Assembly: GCA_033239125.1 (NCBI GenBank) | Contig: BSWB01000003.1 | Location: forward strand, 107,652,320 to 107,716,319 | DNA from: Fagopyrum homotropicum | Taxonomy: Eukaryota; Streptophyta; Magnoliopsida; Caryophyllales; Polygonaceae | Length of the DNA: 64,000 bases | Direction of reading: 5' to 3' | Shown: positions 32,926-43,689 of the stretch, one piece after another | How the letters are laid out: each line of letters begins with the position of its first letter | How positions within the stretch are numbered: the first letter of the stretch is position 1 | The notes under the pieces: generated by a model | Databases searched by the model: none | The model's input: the letters and a program-made list of their open reading frames with translations, nothing else | Told to the model about the DNA's origin: nothing | Made by a program: the position numbers and the translations under genes

Positions 32926-33126
32926 GGTTATTCTACTCGGGTTTTATCGGGTCCGGGTCATTTTCGGGTTCGACCGTTCGGGTTATTTATTATTTCGGGT
33001 TAAATCAATATCAAGCGGGTCGGTTCCGGGTATTTTCTTTCTTTAAAAATTTTCGGGGCCAGGTCGGGTTCGGGCTCGGGTTTGTCGGGTCGGTTTCACG
33101 GGTCGGGTCAACTTTTGACAGCTCTA

Positions 33127-33323
33127 CTCTCATTGGCGAGTCTCCTCTCATCCTCCAAGAGTTCATCTCTTAACCTAATTTGCTCTAAAACATCATCCAA
33201 CTCAGCTTGAAGATCTCTTGCGGCCATCTCCTTCTTCTTCTTAATGCTCTTAGATCTAGCTTTAAGGGTTTTCTCCGATTCGGGATCGAATGGAGCTAAA
33301 TCCTTGCCACGAGATCTTCGCAT
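33127..33323 (-). pseudogene. gag: gag N-terminus of element B
   Basis: 'MRRSRGKDLAPFDPESEKTLKARSK', then 'DLQAELDDVLEQIRLRDELLEDERRLANE', cut by the hAT-like element right after the ANE codons. It matches the start of the gag of A but keeps the frame open where A has a TGA, so it fixes the ancestral start codon at 33323. Confidence 0.88.
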
Positions 33324-33441
33324 GCACCTAAAGAATGAGAGATGTCCTTAAAAATTAAAGACACAAACCAAACAAGATCAAAAGCAACAAGAAAGACCTA
33401 CACTATAAACAATCACAAACAATGATTCAATCTAGACCTAG

Positions 33442-33459
33442 TCCCCGGCAACAGCGCCA
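33442..33459 (-). other. Primer-binding site of element B
   Basis: Minus strand TGGCGCTGTTGCCGGGGA, one base different from A, 6 bases from the LTR. Confidence 0.85.
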
Positions 33460-33465
33460 AAAACT

Positions 33466-34443
33466 TGTTACGCTAAGATTTGTAGCACACAAAAGTCTTA
33501 AATTTATAAATCGATATATTTTTCCTAACTCCTAGCGAACACACAATGTATGGGTCGTTTTGTAGCAAGGATAGTATTCCGAGGTCGAACACAATGACTA
33601 AGGTGAAATTGAATCAAATAGTGACTAAGGATAGTGTAATCTAGTCTAAGAAAAAAGAAAGGAATAAAGAAAAGAAAATCACAATGTTTTTGGGTTGGTT
33701 TTGTGGTGATCAAACAAAGATCACAAGTAATGCAAGATTATAAAACAAACTAGCAATTCAAGTTAACAACACAAATAAGCAACACAAACACGAGATATGT
33801 GATCACAGAGAGAAAAGCGGATTCTGGGGGTTAGGAATTCCGGTTATGACATTGGACTCAAGCTTCTAATCAATCTTGGACTAGCTATAACATGTTGGGG
33901 AAAAGGGTGTTTCTCAAATGGAATCAATCACCGGATAGGTCTCATGATCCACTAATCCCGCACCTAAGGTCCTATCACCGGGTAAGTCTCTAGGAGCCTA
34001 AGGTTGTGAATTCTACACAAACCGGATTACTATCTAGGGATCTAACCACTCCTTACCGGGTAAGTTTTGGGAAGGTAAGTCCTAAACATCAATTCTAGCA
34101 CACTCAGTCCAATAGCGGCTCATGAGGCTCACTAGTACCTATAGTTCATCATCGTTGGTACTTAAGGTCAGAAATCACCGGGTAAGTCTCTTTCCTCACA
34201 TAATTTGCTAGCATTAGGTCACCCTAGGCTAGATTGAGCTTAACAAACACTAGGATTTCATCAATCTAACATCTTAACATTAAGAATTGTCAATGCAAGC
34301 ACAACAGAAGCAAACCACGGGCAGATCATAAGAACCACGGCCGTGGTTGTATAAGAACAGACCGTGATTTCTAACAGCAGTTAAGTACGAGGAAGCAAAT
34401 CATCCAAAGATACATTTAAGTCTATTCTATCATAATCCAAGCC
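33466..34443 (-). repeat. 5' LTR of element B, outer part deleted
   Basis: Matches 937-2674 from TGTTACGCTAAG up to TCCAAGCC, about 980 of the expected ~1740-1830 bp. The start of the LTR (U3) is missing and is replaced by the start of the LTR of C. It contains the CCACGGCCGTGG cassette (palindrome at 34333-34348). Confidence 0.88.
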
Positions 34444-34682
34444 TCATGACTCCTCAAAGGTCCCTTATGCTTCCTTATTGACCTTAACTACTCCTTTCTC
34501 CATTATTGCTTCCAAATTCATCGTTTTCACCTACAATTTAATCAAAACTCTTGTAGACCTCTATTTCTGAAATATACATGAAACAAAGCTTAAAGGCACA
34601 CAAATCACTTTGAATGTAAGGGAAACTAAAGAAAAACATTCACAATATGCATGATTATAATGTCATATAATTCATGTCAGCA
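34442..34682 (-). repeat. 3' LTR fragment of element C, fused to the LTR of B
   Basis: Matches the start of the 5' LTR of C (about 48872-49115). It begins TGCTGACATGAATT on the minus strand beside the polypurine tract. Only about 240 bp remain before the sequence switches to the LTR of B at a shared CC. Confidence 0.85.
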
Positions 34683-35975
34683 AAATACCCCATACTTGCC
34701 TCCTGCTTGTCCCCAAGCAAGGTTTAAATCTAGAACATAAGATATCATGGATTATATGATGCGAAAAAACTCAAAAACCTTTTGAAATGTCCTTCTTATT
34801 CTGGATCACCATCAAAGTAATGTTTCAAGGTAAAGGAGGACAAAGTATGCATCCATAATAACCTTACCATGGACAAATTATCATTTCTCACTCAAAGACA
34901 TATATAGGAGACATGATAAAGATGTAGAGATAATCAAAATCAAACAAATCTAAGCCATGAAGTCTTAAACATGTGCACAAAGGTCTCAAGGTCTTCCAAT
35001 CAAGAAGAGGTCAAAGAAACATGTTAAGGGTGGGGAATCTTTTAAGGTAATGTGGTGCTAATACGGGAAAGAGGAATAACACAACAAGATCATTAAGAAC
35101 ATAACTTCACCAACACATGCTTTGCATGTAAAATTTATTTTCTTTTGCTTTACTTTTTGAAAGTATGGACAGCGTGCACAAAAACCAAAGCCTAGGAGAT
35201 CGTCGATTCTCAATTTTCGAGATGCCTTAAACCCTTGATGCACATACCATATCCCGTTAGGACTTGTCGTTCATTCGGACTTTGGCAAGACACAAACACC
35301 CGGCTACGTGAATGGTGCCGAGTTACTCATCCTGATGTTCAATGTCCCCAGACCTATTTTTTGCTAAACTTTCACTTAACACTTTTACAATGGCTCTCCC
35401 CCATCAAACATGCCTTACATAACCACTTATTCTAATTCCCGGATGTTCAAAAGGAGGTCAAAATTTTCATTGAGGAGCTAGCATGAACAAGATGAAAAGG
35501 AAGAGAGGCGAATTGCCTTGGTCATTCCAACATGATGCATAAGAACTTATAGTATAGCTTCGATCATCATTTCATTCTCTTATCAAGGCATCAACATCAT
35601 ATAAATCATACATGCATTCAAACAAGATAATCAAATCCATACATGTCACCATTAAAATCTCAACATAGCTAAGTTATCTTTTGCCTTTTCACATCACCAT
35701 CATCATCATAGAGATCATAATAAGAAGCACAAAAATTTTCTAAAATTTCACAAATTTTTGAAGAAAAACATGCAATGCAAATGTCATAGTGGAAACGGTA
35801 ACGCAAGAGTTATTACAAACCAAGTCATAAGGTACAATGTAGAGTACATAAGTGAAAAAATAGGAAAGAGATTGTAAGTACCCCTACCCCATACTTAACC
35901 TTCACATTGTCCCCAATGTGAGAAGTCAAGCACACGATGGAGAAATATACTTACAATGTAAAATAGAGTGGAATC
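34683..35975 (-). other. 3' UTR and polypurine tract of element C
   Basis: Polypurine tract AAGTATGGGGTATTTTG beside the LTR (34683-34698), a long AT-rich UTR homologous in order to those of A, B and D, the CACATTG hairpin at 35903-35920 and the second polypurine-like motif (TAAGTATGGGG, minus strand) beside it. No gene. Confidence 0.75.
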
Positions 35976-37535
35976 TCAATTCTCAGTTGGCGGCGGTGGT
36001 GGTGGATATGGATACCTCGGAGCTCCATGGTCATAGAAGGCACCAAAGGTATGGTAGTACACGTCTCTCATCTGTCCATCATAGGAGGAGTGCCGTGCAT
36101 CTGTCATCTGACGGTACTCAGTGAACTGGGTGTCGAGCGCCTTGTAAACGGTGTGAAGAGCCTGATAGTCAGTGCGAAGGCCTTGGTAATCAGTGTGTAA
36201 ACCCCAAATGCCAACAACCAATGCTCCAATCTGCTGTTGGAGTCTAGATCTACTACGTCCGCGCCCTCTCCCACTTTTGGGTGCATGAGAGAAGGAATGA
36301 CGTGGAGCCGGTATCTCATCCTCGGTCTCCTCTACACCTCCACCGGTCCTGCTAGATCCAGCGCCATGTGTATCTGTGTTCACCGCATCTGTAGATGGCC
36401 GATGTATGTGTCGCTTTCAAACTCTAGCATAAAAGGGGGGGGTATGCTGCATCTCCCTTATCATAATCATCATCCTCCTCCTCATCCTCCTCATCCTCAG
36501 GATTATACATGACTGGAGGGGCTACCCCATCAAAATAGTGCTCAAACGTCTCCTTCCAATTTCTTCTCTTCCTAATAGTATACTCAGATTTCCACTCTAT
36601 CTCCGCTGGTTTCTTCTCCCAAGGCATGACCACATGTAGAGTGCCCATACCTCTAGGAATCAAAACCTATCTTGCAACCAATCTCTGCGAAACAAGGGGG
36701 CGTGCACTCTTAGCTAAACTACAATCGGAGACATTCAGCTCCAATACCTTGGCCACATAAGTTACAAGGCCTCTAGCACATATGTCTCATGCTTTCTTGT
36801 TGGCTATCTTCCCAAGATAGTTAGCAAGCATGGTGTTGGTGTCTAGGATGGTACCTGTAGTCATGTAGTAGAGGATGTAGAGCAAATCTGCCTTGACCTT
36901 TTGTGTTGTCTCCGTTCTTGCGAACAAAGACTCACTGCAGATCCGGTGAGCTATCTTGAAGGACAAGCTATACATGCTCTTTTCCTTGGAGTTCCCCGGT
37001 CTCCAACTGTCCCTTCCGGCCTCTCCTATGGAGATTCTCTCCCAAAAAGCACTAACACTTACTCCTCTCGGGAATGTGCCTGCAGAAGATGATGGAAAGC
37101 TAAACAAGTCTCCAAATGCAAGGATGGACATCTCATAACCTCATCCATAAGCCGAAAGGAAACTTTCCTATCCCTAGGATCATGCTCGAACGTGCTAAGG
37201 AACTCTAGGGTGATCTCAACATAAGCATCCTCTCTAATAAGCGCAAATTGACTTAGCCCTTTTCTCTCCAGCATCAAGTCAATATCCTCCCTCACAAACA
37301 ATGCATCTAAGTCATCCAACACGACATAGCAAGGTGGGATAATTGGTCGAGTCAAGAGGCGTTCATACCTCTTCTTATGTTTGGAAATGGGAGGGGGAAG
37401 GTTTGGTCGTGCTAGGGGAGGTGGTTGTGGTGGTGGAGGGGCCCTAGAAGAAGATCCTTTCTTCTTGGTCAGGTTCCTAGTGGTTCTTCTTACGACTTCC
37501 ATTTCCGGAACAAAAAATCGGGCTGTTCTTCCCAA
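35976..37535 (-). pseudogene. Third ORF of element C (downstream of integrase), broken
   Basis: Same strand as gag-pol, in the position where Athila-type elements carry an envelope-like ORF. Fragments: 37535-37059 ('MGRTARFFVPEMEVVRRTTRNLTKKKG', a proline-rich stretch, 'FRLMDEVMRCPSLHLE'), 37131-36787 ('LSFKIAHRICSESLFARTETT'), 36663-36424 and 36383-35976 (basic 'SGRGRGRSRSRLQQQIGALV', then repeated 'TDYQGLRTDYQALHTVYKAL', then a proline-rich end). It aligns with the third ORF of E by 'FRLM-E', 'KIAHR--SE-LF-RTET' and order. I see no signal peptide or clear membrane anchor. From memory it resembles proteins annotated as 'putative plant transposon protein'; function unknown. Confidence 0.7.
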
Positions 37536-38379
37536 AAATCGGTTGATTTTTCTGGGCAGTGTCGATTTTTCTTTCGATTTCCACCAAACTCACAAATCTG
37601 TAAAGCTTTAACCAACGCAACACCTCAAACAGCTTACTAGGGTTGTTTCTAAGCAAAACCCCTCAACAAACACAACAATCCACAACTTTAAAGCACAAAT
37701 CAAAATTGAGCGAAAAACATAGGTTTTGGATGGAAAAACATAAATTCCGGACGAATGAGCAGTTTTCCACGCTTGTTGTTGCTACATTCTTTTTGGACTC
37801 AAGAATCGTGCAAAATGGTTACCAAATGAGGAGATCGGAGGAGGGGCGATTTTTGGCTTTGAGGAGGAAGAGGGGCTCGAAAATTCTGTGTAGAGTGAGG
37901 AAGAAGAGTGGAGAAGCTTTATATAGGCTCGGATGTTTACGAAGAAAATCGGACTTAGGGCCGATTTTTTCGTCGGTCCGATTTTCTGGCTTTTTTGCTC
38001 ATCTTGAAGGAAAATCGGTTGATTTTGCTATGGTGAGTCGATTTTTCTCTCTGCTGTCAAAACGACTTGATCTGAAGCCTGAATCGATCGATTTACTTAT
38101 GGTAAGTCGATTTATTGTCCTTTTCTCCTTGAAAACATCCTTAAGCACACTTGCATCAACTTTTTCCACCAATTCTTCAAGATTGTACCTAGTTCGTGCG
38201 ATCTGCGACACTAACAAACCGAGAGCGCATCGAGGAAAACAAAAACAAAAACAAAGCAAACAAAGCTAACTAACCTAAGCTACACTAAAGCAAAAAGAAA
38301 GAAAAGGCTAGAACTACCGTGGGTTGCCTCCCAAGAAGCGCTTCGTTTAAAGTCTTTAGCTAGACCTTGCTCTTTTGAT
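37536..38379 (-). other. Spacer between integrase and third ORF of C, with palindrome cassettes
   Basis: AATCGG-type cassettes at about 37505-37575 (overlapping the ORF start) and 37940-38112. The AGGCAA-loop hairpin is at 38317-38336 (minus strand CTTGGG/CCCACG, imperfectly paired). No convincing coding frame: the 208-codon plus-strand frame at 37643-38269 reads through the cassettes and is rejected. Confidence 0.7.
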
Positions 38380-39707
38380 GATCAATGGACGAGAATAGGA
38401 GCAATCTCCTCAACCGGAGCTTCCGGTGTGTACTTCTTCAATCGTTGGCCGTTTACTTTGAAACTTCCACACATTTCACCCCATACTTCAACTGCACCAT
38501 GAGGGAAAACATGCTTAATAACAAAAGGTCTTGTCCAACGAGATTTAAGCTTACCTGGAAAGAGTCAAAGTCTCGAGCTGAATAGAAGAACGAGATCTCC
38601 TTCCTTCAAGTCCTTTGGAATGATATGCTTATCATGCCACTTCTACGTTCTTTCCTTGTAGATCCTTGCGTTCTCATACGCATTCATGCGGATCTCCTCT
38701 AGTTCGTTGATGTCCAACAAACGTTTTACTCCCACGTCTTTCATGTTGAAGTTGAGCCATTTGACGGCCCAATATGCTTTGTGCTCTAGCTCTATAGAAA
38801 AGTGACAAGACTTCCCATACACAAGGTTGTATGGTGTTGTTCCTATGGGAGTCTTAAAAGCGGTCCTGTACGCCCATAATGCATCATCTAGCTTCATCGC
38901 CCAATCTTTCCTCGTTCTATAGACAATTTTCTCTAGAACCCCTTTGATCTCCTTGTTGGATATCTCGACTTGTCTGCTCGTTTGCGGATGGTATGGAGTG
39001 GCGATCTTATGAGTTACCCCATACTTAGCTAGTAGAGCCTCAAATGGACGAGTTGTGAAGTGTGTTCCTCCATCACTAATAATGGTTTGGGGAGTCCCGA
39101 ACCGTGGAAAGATTGTTCTATTGAAGAACTTTACCACTACCATCGCATCATTAGTTGGAGAAGCAACAACTTCGACCCATCTTGAGACATAGTCTACAAC
39201 TACAAGTATGTATTGGTTACCACAAGATGATGGGAATGGTGCGATGAAGTTTACTCCCTATACATTGAATATCTCCACTTCTTGGATGTTGTTGAGGGGC
39301 ATCTCATTCCTCCTTGAAATATTACCTGTCCTTTGACAAGCATCGCACGCAACAACATAGTTCTGTACATCCTTAAATAAAGAGGGCTAGCAGAAGCCAA
39401 ATTGGAGTACCTTACCACATGTCTTGTGAGAACTAGCTTGTCCTCCACAAGGCAAAGAGTGACGATGACGGATGATGCTTTCTACTTCATCCTCTGGAAC
39501 GCACCTTCTGAACATGCCATCATGACCTCTCTTGAAGAGTAGAGGTTCATTCCAATAAAAGTGTCGGACGTCTCTACAGAACTTCTTCCTTTGAGCATAT
39601 GATAGTCCGGGTGGGATTTCCTGACAAACAAGGTAATTTACAATATCAGCAAACCATGGGTCATTACCTTTCGAAATCTGATGAAGTCACTCTTCAATCT
39701 TGTGTAG
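38380..39707 (-). pseudogene. pol: Integrase of element C
   Basis: Zinc-binding part and first catalytic block in 39700-39250, interrupted by stops; then 39143-38643 with 'TIISDGGTHFTTRPFEALLAKYGVTHKIATPYHPQTSRQVEISNKEIK' containing the second D and the E. The C-terminal block runs on to about 38390 in another frame. A stop right after 'RIYKERT' (38643) and others make it non-functional. Confidence 0.88.
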
Positions 39708-41182
39708 CTACTTATCTGGAAATGAGTCGTGAATAGGGAGCTCAAACGTGTAGCAAGTGAGGTGTGGAAGACGGCTAAGGTGATCAACCTCTGAGTTCTC
39801 CAAATCTTTCTTGTCACGGATCTCCAGATCGAACTCTTGTAGAAGCAAGATCCATATTAGGAGCCTTGGCTTTGCATCCTTCTTGGTGAATAGGTAGCGA
39901 ATGGCGAAATGATATGTATAGACTCTCACCAATTTACCTACAAGATAAGAATGTAATTTCTCAAATGCATAGACAACAACAAGAAGCTCCTTCTCCGTGG
40001 TAGCGTAGTTTAGTTGAGCTTCGTCTAGCGTCTTTCTAGCATAGTAGATGGCGTGAGTACGACCATCCTTCTTCTGTCCAAGTACAGTTCCTATGGCTAC
40101 GTCACTTGCGTCACTCATGACCTTGAATGGAAGCGTCCAATCGGGTGGTTGGATGATAGGAGCTGAAATCAAGGCCTCCTTGATCCTGTAAAAAGCATCC
40201 AAACATTCTTTTAAAAACTCAAAAGTTATGCCTTTCATCAAAAGATTAGTTAAAGGTTTCGAAAACTTAGAAAAATCCTTTATAAACCTCCTAGAGAAAC
40301 CGCAATGACCCAAAAAGTATCTAACTCCCTTCACCGAAGCTGGAGGAGGTAGTTTTTCTATAGTTTCAATCTTAGCTCTATCTACCTCTATTCTATGGTT
40401 CAAAATCAAATGTCCTAACACAATTCCTTCAGTGACCATAAAGTGACATTTTTCCCAATTCAAAACTAGGTTAGTGTCTTCACATTTCTTAAGAACTAAA
40501 GAAAGGTTAGAAAGACAATCATCGAAGGAAGAACCATATACTGAAAAGTCGTCCATGAATACTTCCATGATGTTCTCTATGTACTCTGAAAAGATGGCCA
40601 TCATACACCTTCGGAAGTTGGTTGGAGCGTTGCATAAACCGAATGACATCCTTTTGTAGCCAAATGCACCCAAGGGCACGTGAAGGTGGTCTTCTCTTGA
40701 TCGTCTGGATGAATGAGAATCTGAAAGAAACCACTATATCCGTCTAGATAAAAAAAGTAAGAATGTTGTGCTAAACATTCAAGCATTTAGTCTATGAAAG
40801 GGAGAGGGAAGTGATCCTTCCTCGTTGAAACATTCAGCTTACGGTAATCAATGCACATTCTCCATCCCGTACCTATTCTTGTAGGGATGAGTTCGTTGTT
40901 CTTGTTAGCAACGACGGTCATCCCTCCCTTCTTTGGGACTACTTGAATCGGGCTCACCCAATTGCTATCAGAAATAGGAAATATGATACTTGCATCAAGC
41001 AATTTAAGGATTTCTTTCTTCACGACCTCTTTCATGATCGGATTTAACCGTCGTTGAGATTGTCGTGAAAGCTTATAATCCTCTTCCATTATGATCTTAT
41101 GCATACAAACAAAAGGCTTAATTCCTACTAAGTCATTAATGGAATAGCCTAGAGCTTTCCTATATTGTTTTAGAACATTCAT
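39708..41182 (-). pseudogene. pol: RT and RNase H of element C
   Basis: 41182-40787 carries 'YRKALGYSINDLVGIKPFVCMHKI' and 'TGWRMCIDYRKLNVSTRKDHFPLPFID', ending at a TAG. Then 40679-39708 carries 'KRMSFGLCNAPTNFRRCMMAIFSEYIENIMEVFMDDFSVYGSSF' with the catalytic DD, the thumb, and RNase H 'FKVMSDASDVAIGTVLGQ', 'KLVRVYTYHFAIRYLF'. The RNase H motif 'YTDHAAIRYLL' has become 'YTYHFAIRYLF', with loss of the aspartate, so RNase H would be inactive. Confidence 0.9.
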
Positions 41183-41574
41183 AAGCTTCTGAAGTTCATC
41201 ATCATTAAGTTTGCACTAACTATAACAAGGTATGTTGAGTTAGGTCCAAGAAATGCGTACCTTAGATGTGTAGGGAGTGGCTTTAACTCCAATGATGGTG
41301 GTGCTTTGATTGATGAAACTTGACCAAGGATTGTCATTGGAGAGGTCTATGAAGGTTGAGGAAGTGTGCTACTACAGCCAAGAACAGTTGCAATTGAATT
41401 TGTAGAAGTCGGAGAAATAGCAGAAAAATCGACTTCCCCTACGAAAAATCGGTCGATTTTCGAGTCAAGTTTTCTTTCTGTTTTCAAAAATTGACTTGCT
41501 TCTTTAAAAATCACCCGATTTATTTTGTGTATGTCGATTTTTTCAGCTTCTTCCAGGACTTCCTCAGCTCTTCA
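41183..41574 (-). repeat. Protease-RT linker of C with AATCGG-type cassettes
   Basis: At about 41415-41560: GAAAAATCGACTTCCCC, AAAAATCGGTCGATTTTCG, then AAAAATTGACTTG, AAAAATCACCCGATTTA and GTCGATTTTTT. Two cassettes, at the same polyprotein position as in A and B. Confidence 0.75.
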
Positions 41575-42518
41575 TGTAATACCCGAAAATTTATTTCCGA
41601 ATATTTCCGAGTCTAGCTGGACTCCGACCACCTTGAATTTTTTTTACGATAGTTAGTATCATGATTTAACAAATTTTTTGTCATTTTATGTGAAATTTAA
41701 AATATCCATATCAATCTTTTATCCTTTCTTAACATTGGAAGAAGCTGACCCATTAAGATGAGTTGCCGGGCCATTATGACAGGCCCATCAATAACAAAGA
41801 GGGTCTGCATCTTCACGAGCTATTTGATTCTTTCATCTAAACATCCGTACATCCATACCCTAACAAATCCTATCCTTCCTTCTTTAACTGCACAAAATCC
41901 CACCTTCCACAATTTACGCAAGCAATTACTGACATTTTCCCCTTCTAAACCTAAACTAATCTACAACCCAGTCAACACACATGACATACCTACCGTCTCT
42001 CTCCCTCACGATCGACTACACCGGACGTCCATTCCCCAACCTTCGGAACGAAGCGGACCTGCGAAGACCATACCTGCCTCCACACACAGACGATGAAGAG
42101 CGATCTTCCCAGCCTGCAGCAGCGCGAGCATCGAGCTTTCTCAGCCATCGACGGTAACTAAGGCCCGGCGCCGTCACCGACTGAAATCGCCGAGACCGTC
42201 GGCTACGCAGCAAGCTAGGCCATATTTCCAAAGCTATTGTTCCAACACCGAACCAGGCATTCCTTCTTATTCCGATCTCTGCCGGCGTCTGGTGTTGGCG
42301 GTGAGTTCTTTCTCTCCTGGTAGATCATATAGTCATGGTAGTGATGATAGCTAGAGGGGTTGGGTTGTGTTGTTGTCTTGGTACTGTTGTATATCATTTT
42401 GGAGATGCATATGTGAGGAGTTGGAAGACGGGAAGGTGGGAGCAGCCGTAAGATCGATGGTTAAGCTAGAAAAGACGCAAAGGGAGCGGAGGTTACGGCT
42501 GTAAAATGTTAAGGTTTA

Positions 42519-43504
42519 GGGCCTGTTTGGTATCGTATGGGTATTCTTTTTTTAGATTCTTCGAGATGGAGATTCTTGAGATTGTTGGAGATTGTCGGGG
42601 ATGGGGATTCTTAGAGATTTTCTTTTGCGTAAATTTTACGTGTTTGGTATTAGATTATTTATACAGATTGTTTACGGAATGATTACGACAATACCCCTAT
42701 CTTCTTCGTTCCAAATACCCCAATGTTCCAAACAACATGTAAACCTAAAACCGATCTCCAATTTGGCATTTCAACACTATCTGCCATTAGCTTGGATTTG
42801 ATATCAGGCCACGCCTAGTCTTCTTATCAACACCATCTGTCATTAACTTGAGCTTGGATTTGCAGCAAGAGCAGTGATACAGGGATCGTCGAGGAGGAGT
42901 AGCAGCCGATCGAAAACCGAGAAGAGAAGGAAGGAAGAGAATAAGATGGATTGAGGAAGAAGGGAAGGGGAAAATGACAGAATTGAAAATTGGAATTTGC
43001 TGCTTTTGTTCGTGCAAGACTATTCCATGGGCAATCCTAGTGCAGGTGTAGGTGACAAGTCCCGATTCTAGTATACAAAAACACTAGTCATAAATAGATA
43101 CATGGTGAAGAGCGATTGAAAAGAATTGGAATTTGGATTCCTTGTTATGGCAGCTTGCAATGGAGGAAGCGGTTAAGGAGATGGATGAAGATGATGGTAC
43201 CATTATCCTGAGGCCAACAATGCAGTCATAAACCGAAGATTTGTGCACGGTGAAGAAGAATGAAAGAGAGGAATGAACGAGAGAGGGGTACGAGTGGAAT
43301 TGAAAAGAATCTAACCCAATGAATCCCCAAGAAGCTTGGGTGAGCAAGCTTCTTTTTATGAGATTCTTTAGCCAAAAGAATCTCGTAAAAGAATACAATC
43401 CCGAAGCTCCAACTCATACCAAACGATGCTATTTTTGCCATCCCCAAGAATCTCGTCAAAAAGAATCTAAATGAATCCCCTAGAATACAATACCAAACAG
43501 GCCC
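42519..43504. mobile_element. 986-bp non-autonomous PIF/Harbinger-like element
   Basis: Ends GGGCCTGTTTGGTATCGTAT and, inverted, GGGCCTGTTTGGTATTGTAT, flanked by TTA at 42516-42518 and 43505-43507. The TTA duplication and GGGCCTGTTTGG termini are typical of PIF/Harbinger and Tourist-type elements. The ends also contain inverted copies of AGATTCTTNGAGA-like sequence. The short frames inside have no recognisable transposase. Confidence 0.82.
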
Positions 43505-43609
43505 TTAGTGATAGATCATGTAGTACACAATTACGGAAATGAAGTGGGTTCCCAGTGGATTAACTGTAGGAGTATGTTTAGGTTAGACTAAGCTTAATTT
43601 GACCACTAA

Positions 43610-43610
<1 letters not shown>

Positions 43611-43688
<78 letters not shown>
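43611..43688. repeat. (TA)n microsatellite
   Basis: 78 bp of TA dinucleotides in the solo LTR. Confidence 0.97.

Positions 43689-43689
<1 letters not shown>

Larger units (their letters stand above)
29276..33126. mobile_element. 3.85-kb non-autonomous hAT-like DNA transposon in the gag of B
   Basis: A 13-bp perfect terminal inverted repeat, TAGAGCTGTCAAA ... TTTGACAGCTCTA, is flanked by the 8-bp duplication CTCTCATT (29268-29275 and 33127-33134). The gag reading of B joins up when the element is removed. The 8-bp duplication and TAGAG ends fit the hAT superfamily. It has no transposase frame. Both ends are packed with GGGTCGGG-type subterminal repeats (29280-29770 and 32640-33115). The interior holds a region of ATCCGGATATCC-like repeats (about 29930-31090), a large inverted repeat (about 31090-32330) and a TTA microsatellite. 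Confidence 0.88.
937..34443 (-). mobile_element. Element B: Athila-type Ty3/gypsy retrotransposon, minus strand, split by element A and a hAT-like transposon
   Basis: Pieces of one element in order: 3' LTR 937-2674, polypurine tract and 3' UTR 2675-4319, integrase 4320-5708, (element A 5709-25094), RNase H, RT, protease and gag 25095-29275, (hAT-like element 29276-33126), gag N-terminus 33127-33323, primer site 33442-33459, truncated 5' LTR 33466-34443. The reading frames continue across both insertions, which shows the pieces were once contiguous. The polyprotein has several stops and frameshifts, so it is dead. The LTRs are of the same family as those of A (same termini and internal order) but clearly more diverged. 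The left target site beside 937 is AGCCC; its partner was lost with the outer end of the 5' LTR. Confidence 0.9.

Noticed and set aside
32717..33046. Glycine/serine-rich reading frames in the hAT-like element
   Set aside because: They follow the ~34-bp tandem repeat; two frames are open at once because of repeat composition.
35976..37535. Calling the third ORF an envelope gene
   Set aside because: Position fits, but I see no signal peptide, furin-like site or membrane anchor in the fragments of C or E.
37643..38269. 208-codon plus-strand frame in the spacer of C
   Set aside because: Antisense to the element and made largely of cassette sequence; no recognisable domain.
42016..43459. Several 60-110 codon frames in the solo LTR and Harbinger-like element
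   Set aside because: No motifs, overlapping on both strands, composition like the surrounding repeat.
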